Of a stretch of DNA of 64,000 nucleotides, positions 59,826 through 64,000 are shown in pieces; the stretch's first letter is position 1; each line of letters begins with the position of its first letter. Source of the stretch: an uncultured Acidimicrobiales bacterium (GTDB taxonomy: Bacteria; Actinomycetota; Acidimicrobiia; Acidimicrobiales; SZUA-35). The notes under the pieces are model-generated. The model did no database searches, was not told the origin of the DNA, and saw only the letters and a program-made list of their open reading frames with translations. The stretch spans positions 62,001 through 126,000 of the forward strand of contig CALAJQ010000003.1 of NCBI GenBank assembly GCA_937922785.1, written 5' to 3'. A program made the position numbers and the translations under genes.

Positions 59826-60598
59826 TACATGACTCCTAGTTCTTCGAGAAGGTCGACAACAGCCCCAGCTGCTTCGGGACCAGTTCCCAGGATGACGGTT
59901 TCGTTCACCGTTTCGGGAGGACTTACTAGCCGCACCATTTTCTGGCTTCCAGCATCGGAATCAGTTTCGATTGAGTTGAGCTCGGCCTTCTTGGATGCAA
60001 GTCGACCCTTCATCGTCGGGTACCGAGGAAGGTTGATCCCTTCCTTAACCCCAACACATGCTGGCAGCGGAAGCTCATATACCTCAACGCCTGCGTCGAT
60101 CTCGCGCCGGGCAATGATGTGACCTTCAGGCGCACCTTCAATCTCTAGCCCCTTGATGGCGTTGACCATCGGGCGACCAAGAGCATAAGCAACCCGAACA
60201 CCAACTTGGAAACCACCTGAGTCCGCTGACTCGTTTCCAAAGATGATCAAATCAAATTCGCCGTCAGCTGCCTCCATCTGACCAATGGCATCGGCCAACG
60301 CCGCAGCGGTTCGCTGCGGGTCATAAGGAGTGCCGTCGGTGGGAACAAGAACGATCTTATTGACACCGGTCGACGCCGCATAGCGCAGCTGCTCTTCAGC
60401 CTCAGGCGGGCCCAGGGTTAACACAGTTACATCACCGCCGTGCTTTTCAACCAGTTGAACAGCGGCTTCGGTGGCACATTCTTCGTGGGGGGAAACGGCG
60501 TGACCGAGGTGCTTATCGTCAACGTGTTGCTCATCAGCTGTGATGTTTATGCGGGCGCCAGGAGCCGGCACTCGCTTCACTAAGGCAAGAATCCGCAT
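59825..60598 (-). CDS. etfB: Electron transfer flavoprotein beta subunit
   Basis: 257 residues from ATG 60598, chosen because it gives the canonical start MRILALVKRVPAPGARI and follows the upstream stop by 4 bp; the longer frame to 60658 overlaps that gene. Motifs are the ETF beta ones: VSPHEECATEAAVQLVEKHG, DLIIFGNESADSGGFQVGVRVAYALG and CVGVKEGINLPRYPTMKGRLASKKAEL. It forms the heterodimer with ETF alpha. Confidence 0.94.
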   Translation of the reverse strand: MRILALVKRVPAPGARINITADEQHVDDKHLGHAVSPHEECATEAAVQLVEKHGGDVTVLTLGPPEAEEQLRYAASTGVNKIVLVPTDGTPYDPQRTAAALADAIGQMEAADGEFDLIIFGNESADSGGFQVGVRVAYALGRPMVNAIKGLEIEGAPEGHIIARREIDAGVEVYELPLPACVGVKEGINLPRYPTMKGRLASKKAELNSIETDSDAGSQKMVRLVSPPETVNETVILGTGPEAAGAVVDLLEELGVM

Positions 60599-60602
60599 GA
60601 AA

Positions 60603-63125
60603 CTAAGAACCCTTGAGCCGGGTGTTCTCAGGATCGAACGCTGAGCCTGTTCCAACAACAGTGCATGGGAACAGCTCGTTCATGTACATGACCTTTAGCT
60701 GTGTACCCGGGGCGGCATGTTCGGTTGGCAGATAACCAAGAATCAGGTTCTTGCCAACTGATGGACCATAACCTGCAGTTGTAACCCGGCTTACTCGGCC
60801 GTGGCTATCAGTAATGCGTTCTCCGTCAAGAGTAAGGATTGGCTCGTTGCCACCTTGCATCCAGCGCTTGCGACCTTGACTATCGGTGTTGTCATCAACG
60901 GTAAGGGTCACACAATGCACTTCAGGCTCACCGGCTTCGCGGGCTGCCATGTAAGCAGCCTTGCCGATGAAGTCCGCGGCCTTAACCTTTGGTCGAGCTA
61001 GGCCAGCCTCAAGCGGGTTGTACTCAGATTCGAGCTCGGCACCCATCAGGCGGTAGCCCTTTTCGACCCGACCAGAAACTGCGTAGACGCCCATACCTGT
61101 TGGGCGCAGACCGTGGTCCTTGCCGGCTTCCATGATGGCGTCCCACAGGGCTGGTCCGTTGTCCCAACCGGTGTAGATCTCCCAGCCAGTGTCGCCGACG
61201 TAAGAAACGCGGAACATGCTGCAAGCAATGCCAGCGATTTCGAGGTTGATGACCGACCCGTAAGGAGAGCCTTCGTAGCTAATGTCAGCGTCGGTTAGTT
61301 GACCAAGAATTGCTGGAGCGTTCGGTCCCCAAAGACCAAGCGTTGTTGTTGTTCTGCTGAGGTTAGTGAAGGTCACCGATTCGTCTGCTGGAAGGTACTT
61401 CTTTATCCAGTACTCGTCCCGACCGCCGTCAAAGGCGCCGGTGACGATGCGAACCGTGTCTTCGCCAGTCTGCATCATGGTGAGGTCGGAATGGAAGCCA
61501 CCGTCTTCGTTTAGCCACGGGGTGTAGGCAGAGGTGCCGACTCCCTTGCATACCTTGTTAACAGCCAAGTACTCGGCAAAGTCACAAGCGCCGGGGCCCG
61601 ACAGTTCGAACACCTGGAAGGCGCTGAGGTCGAACAGGCCAGCGTTCTCACGCATGTTGAGGTGTTCGCCATTGATGATCGGGCTCCACCAGCGGTTATC
61701 CCATTCAACTTCACGCTCTGAAAGTCCGTAGCGCTCAACGAGGTCAGCGTTAGATGTGTACCACTGGGCTCGTTCCCAAACTCGGGCCTGGAAGAACATT
61801 GCGCCAAGTGATTCCTGACGTGAGTAGTAAGGGCTCTTCACGAGACCACGTCGACCTTCCCACTGTTCCTGTGGGTGAACGATGCCGTAGGTCTTGATGA
61901 AGTGCTCATCAGCTCGGCTCCAGATGTGGTCATCACCACGCTCTTCTGGATAGAAGCGAGAGATGTCGGCGCCATGAGGATCGATAACGCGTGGGTAGCC
62001 GTGTGTCATCCACTCGGCCACAACCTGAGCCATACCGGGGCCTTCCTTTACCCAAACCGCAGCAGCTGACCAGAGGTTACGTACTTCGGTGGTCTCACCA
62101 AGGCAAGGCATTGTGTCAGGAGTAAGTGATAGCAGACCGTTGATGGCGTACTTGATTTCCGCGTCGCCCAGAAAGTCCATTAGCTCGATGGCAGTTTCCA
62201 TCTGATCGTCGAAGTCGTCAGGGGTGAACGGCATCTCGGTAGGAGTTAGAGCTGCTTCTTCGTTTGATGGAATCTCATCGGGATGATGCAGGATTGCGCG
62301 GTGGCCGTATGAACCAACTTCCATCGAGCCTGAGCTCTGACGCTCGTAGCAGAAGGTGTCCATGTCCCGAACGATTGGGTAGCCGATTTCGTTGTTGGTC
62401 TCAGCCAAGATGTCCATTGGGCCAACGTCGGCCATCTGGTGAACTGCAGGAACAAGGGGAATAGTTGCGCCTGCCATGTTGGCGATTCGGTTGGACCAAA
62501 CACCACAAGCCACGACAACATATTCGGCTTCGATGGTGCCTCGATCAGTTACTACCGACTTCACCTTCTGCTGACCGTTTGGAGCATCAACAGTTTCAAC
62601 GTCCATAACTTCGGTGTTGGCGAACACCTGCAGGACACCCTTTTCCATGGCTTCGTTGCGGAAGAGCGTGCCGGTGTCGAGCGAGTCAACGACTGAAACG
62701 GTCGGGCAGTGGAAACCGCCCATGATGACCTCTTCGTTGATGAATGGAACAAGTTCCTTGACCTCGGCCGGCGTAAGCAGATAGGCCTCAACACCCCAAG
62801 CCTTGGCTGAGGTCATACGACGGTTCAGTTCGTCCATGCGTTCTTGGGTTCGGGCTACTTCGATTCCACCCGAGTCCACCGAGCGGTCAAGGTCTCGGTA
62901 CTGGTTGGCGCTTTGCACACCAAGCAGCGCCATTTCCTTGTTGTGATCGACCGGGAAGATGAAGTTTGAAGCGTGGCCGGTAGAGCCACCCGGGTTTGGA
63001 AGCGGCCCCTTGTCTAACAAGACAATGTCTTCCCACCCAAGGCGGGACAAGTGCCCGACCAAACAGCTTCCTACGATGCCAGCGCCGATTACGACGACGT
63101 TGGCTTTGGTTGGGAATTCACTCAT
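60603..63125 (-). CDS. GcvT-type FAD-dependent N-demethylase 3
   Basis: 840 residues. The FAD motif is VVIGAGIVGSCLVGHL. The usual TWHAAG is replaced by GGSTGHASNFIFPVD (His51 retained). The central and C-terminal GcvT regions are intact (SAFQVFELSGPGACDFAEYL, VSYVGDTGWEIYTG, VEKGYRLMGAEL). It is more divergent from the two enzymes at 45.6-50.5 kb than they are from each other, so a different N-methyl substrate is likely. It is followed within 4 bp by etfB and then etfA. Operator palindromes and a divergent GntR gene lie just upstream. Confidence 0.9.
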   Translation of the reverse strand: MSEFPTKANVVVIGAGIVGSCLVGHLSRLGWEDIVLLDKGPLPNPGGSTGHASNFIFPVDHNKEMALLGVQSANQYRDLDRSVDSGGIEVARTQERMDELNRRMTSAKAWGVEAYLLTPAEVKELVPFINEEVIMGGFHCPTVSVVDSLDTGTLFRNEAMEKGVLQVFANTEVMDVETVDAPNGQQKVKSVVTDRGTIEAEYVVVACGVWSNRIANMAGATIPLVPAVHQMADVGPMDILAETNNEIGYPIVRDMDTFCYERQSSGSMEVGSYGHRAILHHPDEIPSNEEAALTPTEMPFTPDDFDDQMETAIELMDFLGDAEIKYAINGLLSLTPDTMPCLGETTEVRNLWSAAAVWVKEGPGMAQVVAEWMTHGYPRVIDPHGADISRFYPEERGDDHIWSRADEHFIKTYGIVHPQEQWEGRRGLVKSPYYSRQESLGAMFFQARVWERAQWYTSNADLVERYGLSEREVEWDNRWWSPIINGEHLNMRENAGLFDLSAFQVFELSGPGACDFAEYLAVNKVCKGVGTSAYTPWLNEDGGFHSDLTMMQTGEDTVRIVTGAFDGGRDEYWIKKYLPADESVTFTNLSRTTTTLGLWGPNAPAILGQLTDADISYEGSPYGSVINLEIAGIACSMFRVSYVGDTGWEIYTGWDNGPALWDAIMEAGKDHGLRPTGMGVYAVSGRVEKGYRLMGAELESEYNPLEAGLARPKVKAADFIGKAAYMAAREAGEPEVHCVTLTVDDNTDSQGRKRWMQGGNEPILTLDGERITDSHGRVSRVTTAGYGPSVGKNLILGYLPTEHAAPGTQLKVMYMNELFPCTVVGTGSAFDPENTRLKGS

Positions 63126-63160
63126 TTACTTACCCCGGTTTCTTGACTGTGATCGACTTG

Positions 63161-63181
63161 TGATATATCACTGATGTATCA
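63161..63181. promoter_or_regulatory. Tandem TGATATATCA/TGATGTATCA operator
   Basis: TGATATATCA (63161-63170, perfect palindrome) and TGATGTATCA (63172-63181, one mismatch) repeat with an 11-bp step in the gap between the divergent demethylase 3 and GntR genes. This is typical of an autoregulatory GntR/FCD operator. The second box covers the first codons of the longest GntR reading frame. Confidence 0.65.
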
Positions 63182-63932
63182 GGATGAATCCTACGGCTCA
63201 ATTGAGGCCCGTGCAAGCACAACTTTTATGACAATCTCTAACTCCAGCCCCAACGGCAACTCCAGCCCGAACGGCGAGACCGAATCAAAAAGCGAGCTGG
63301 CCTACCAGCAGTTGCGCACAATGATCGTCCAGCTAGACCTAGCGCCCGGCGACGTCTTGCGCGAAGAGGAGCTTCGGGACCAGCTTGGGGTTGGCCGAAC
63401 GCCAATTCGGGAGGCATTACAACGACTACAGCGCGAGCATTTTGTAACCGTGCTCCCGCGCCGGGGCATGTACGTATCTGGCATTGACGTCTCCGAACTG
63501 TCGATGCTGTTTGAGACCCGGGCTGTGCTTGAGCCCTACGCGGCGCGGTTGGCGGCACTTCGAGGAACCGACCAAGACTGGGCTGCGATGTCAGCTGCGC
63601 TGGATCGAACCACTCGTAAAGGCGTTTCCAAGGTTGAGCACCTGGCCATCGATCGGACATGTCACGAAATCATGTGGAATGCGTCGGGCAATCGGTTCTT
63701 ATGGGACACCCTCGACACGCTTTATGCCCAAAGCGACCGCCTTTGGCATCTCTATCTGGCCGAAGTAGCAAACATGGAACACGCAGTCGAAGAACACCGG
63801 GCGATCTTGGACGCCCTCACCGACGGAGACGCTGAACAAACCGCCTCGCTTGTGGAAACCCACGTTCAATCCTTCGATGCCCAAGTGCGTGAAGCCGTAA
63901 CTGCACGCCTGGCCGCCCCGCTCGCCCAATAG
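63174..63932 (+). CDS. GntR family transcriptional regulator (FCD-type) next to demethylase 3
   Basis: Up to 252 residues from ATG 63174; an ATG at 63228 (234 residues) is equally plausible because the first start has no ribosome binding site and lies inside the operator. A Ser/Pro/Asn-rich repeat (NSSPNGNSSPNGE) precedes the GntR winged helix (AYQQLRTMIVQLDLAPGDVLREEELRDQLGVGRTPIREALQRL) and an FCD domain (ETRAVLEPYAARLAALRG, EHRAILDALTDGDAE). It probably controls the divergent demethylase-etfBA operon. A 30-bp repeat begins 2 bp after its stop. Confidence 0.88.
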   Translation: MYQDESYGSIEARASTTFMTISNSSPNGNSSPNGETESKSELAYQQLRTMIVQLDLAPGDVLREEELRDQLGVGRTPIREALQRLQREHFVTVLPRRGMYVSGIDVSELSMLFETRAVLEPYAARLAALRGTDQDWAAMSAALDRTTRKGVSKVEHLAIDRTCHEIMWNASGNRFLWDTLDTLYAQSDRLWHLYLAEVANMEHAVEEHRAILDALTDGDAEQTASLVETHVQSFDAQVREAVTARLAAPLAQ

Positions 63933-63933
63933 C

Positions 63934-64000
63934 GAACTGACCTGACTACCAGCCACCACTTTCGAACTGACCTAGCTACCAGCCACCACTTTCGAACTGA
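63934..64000. repeat. 30-bp tandem repeat reaching the window edge
   Basis: Two full units of GAACTGACCT[GA/AG]CTACCAGCC plus ACCACTTTC (63934-63963, 63964-63993), and the start of a third, run off the end of the window. The core CTGACCTxxCTACCAGCCA and 30-bp period match the start of the 102-bp repeats at 22.7 and 23.8 kb. The array starts directly after the GntR stop codon. Confidence 0.85.

Overview
The window is dense bacterial DNA with moderate GC content, short intergenic gaps and many 4-bp ATGA/GTGA gene overlaps. Actinobacterial hallmark families (DUF3107, DUF3052, DUF5317, a class E sortase, an Rv2466c-type mycothiol-linked DsbA-like protein, and an Mrp ATPase lacking the CxxC motif) point to an actinobacterium. 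The aerobic methylated-amine gene set and the complete System I cytochrome c maturation cluster suggest a marine or freshwater Acidimicrobiia-like lineage; that placement is inference.

Layout. 0-5.8 kb: PadR regulator, DUF3107, Mrp, a methyltransferase/SDR pair, a DUF4015-type lipoprotein and a histidine phosphatase. 5.8-16.1 kb (minus strand): one long run ccmA-B-C-D-E-F-G-H, a CcmI-like TPR protein, then a MoxR/DUF58/transglutaminase module. 16.1-24.8 kb: sortase, lipoprotein, DUF5317, a glycoside hydrolase/glycosyltransferase pair, TetR, hydrolase, and an AbiEi/DUF559 gene bracketed by two 102-bp repeats, then a HisN-like phosphatase. 24.8-34.3 kb: an IclR regulator divergent from a corrinoid methyl-transfer operon (corrinoid protein, DUF1638, PF13769 'virulence factor', methyl-THF methyltransferase, RamA-like activator, non-pyrrolysine MttB), then a PabB-PabC fusion and a GntR regulator. 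34.3-41.9 kb (minus): a Dpp/Opp-type ABC transporter, a PhyH-like dioxygenase and a 3-hydroxyisobutyrate-dehydrogenase-like enzyme. 42-45.5 kb: a surface protein and small genes. 45.6-63.9 kb: three GcvT-type FAD demethylases, an NAD-linked formate dehydrogenase, ProS, ETF and a second GntR regulator.

The main discovery is a divergent pair of selenoprotein genes at 53.1-55.8 kb. The formate dehydrogenase catalytic subunit reads through an in-frame UGA at the active-site position and has a SECIS-like hairpin with apical GGUCU 18 nt after the UGA. Opposite it, a DsbA-like gene has an in-frame UGA replacing the first cysteine of its CPWC motif (UPWC) and is also followed by a strong hairpin. Naive ORF calling truncates both genes.

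Working model (inference): a quaternary amine such as glycine betaine loses one methyl group through MttB, the corrinoid protein and the methyl-THF transferase, with RamA-like reactivation. The remaining N-methyl groups are oxidised by the GcvT-type FAD dehydrogenases, with electrons going to ETF and one-carbon units to THF. Formate is finally oxidised by the Sec-FDH. A shared 15-bp palindrome, TTCCAYRWTRYGGAA-like, lies in front of both the corrinoid operon and the FDH/DsbA pair, suggesting that the IclR protein ties the two loci together.
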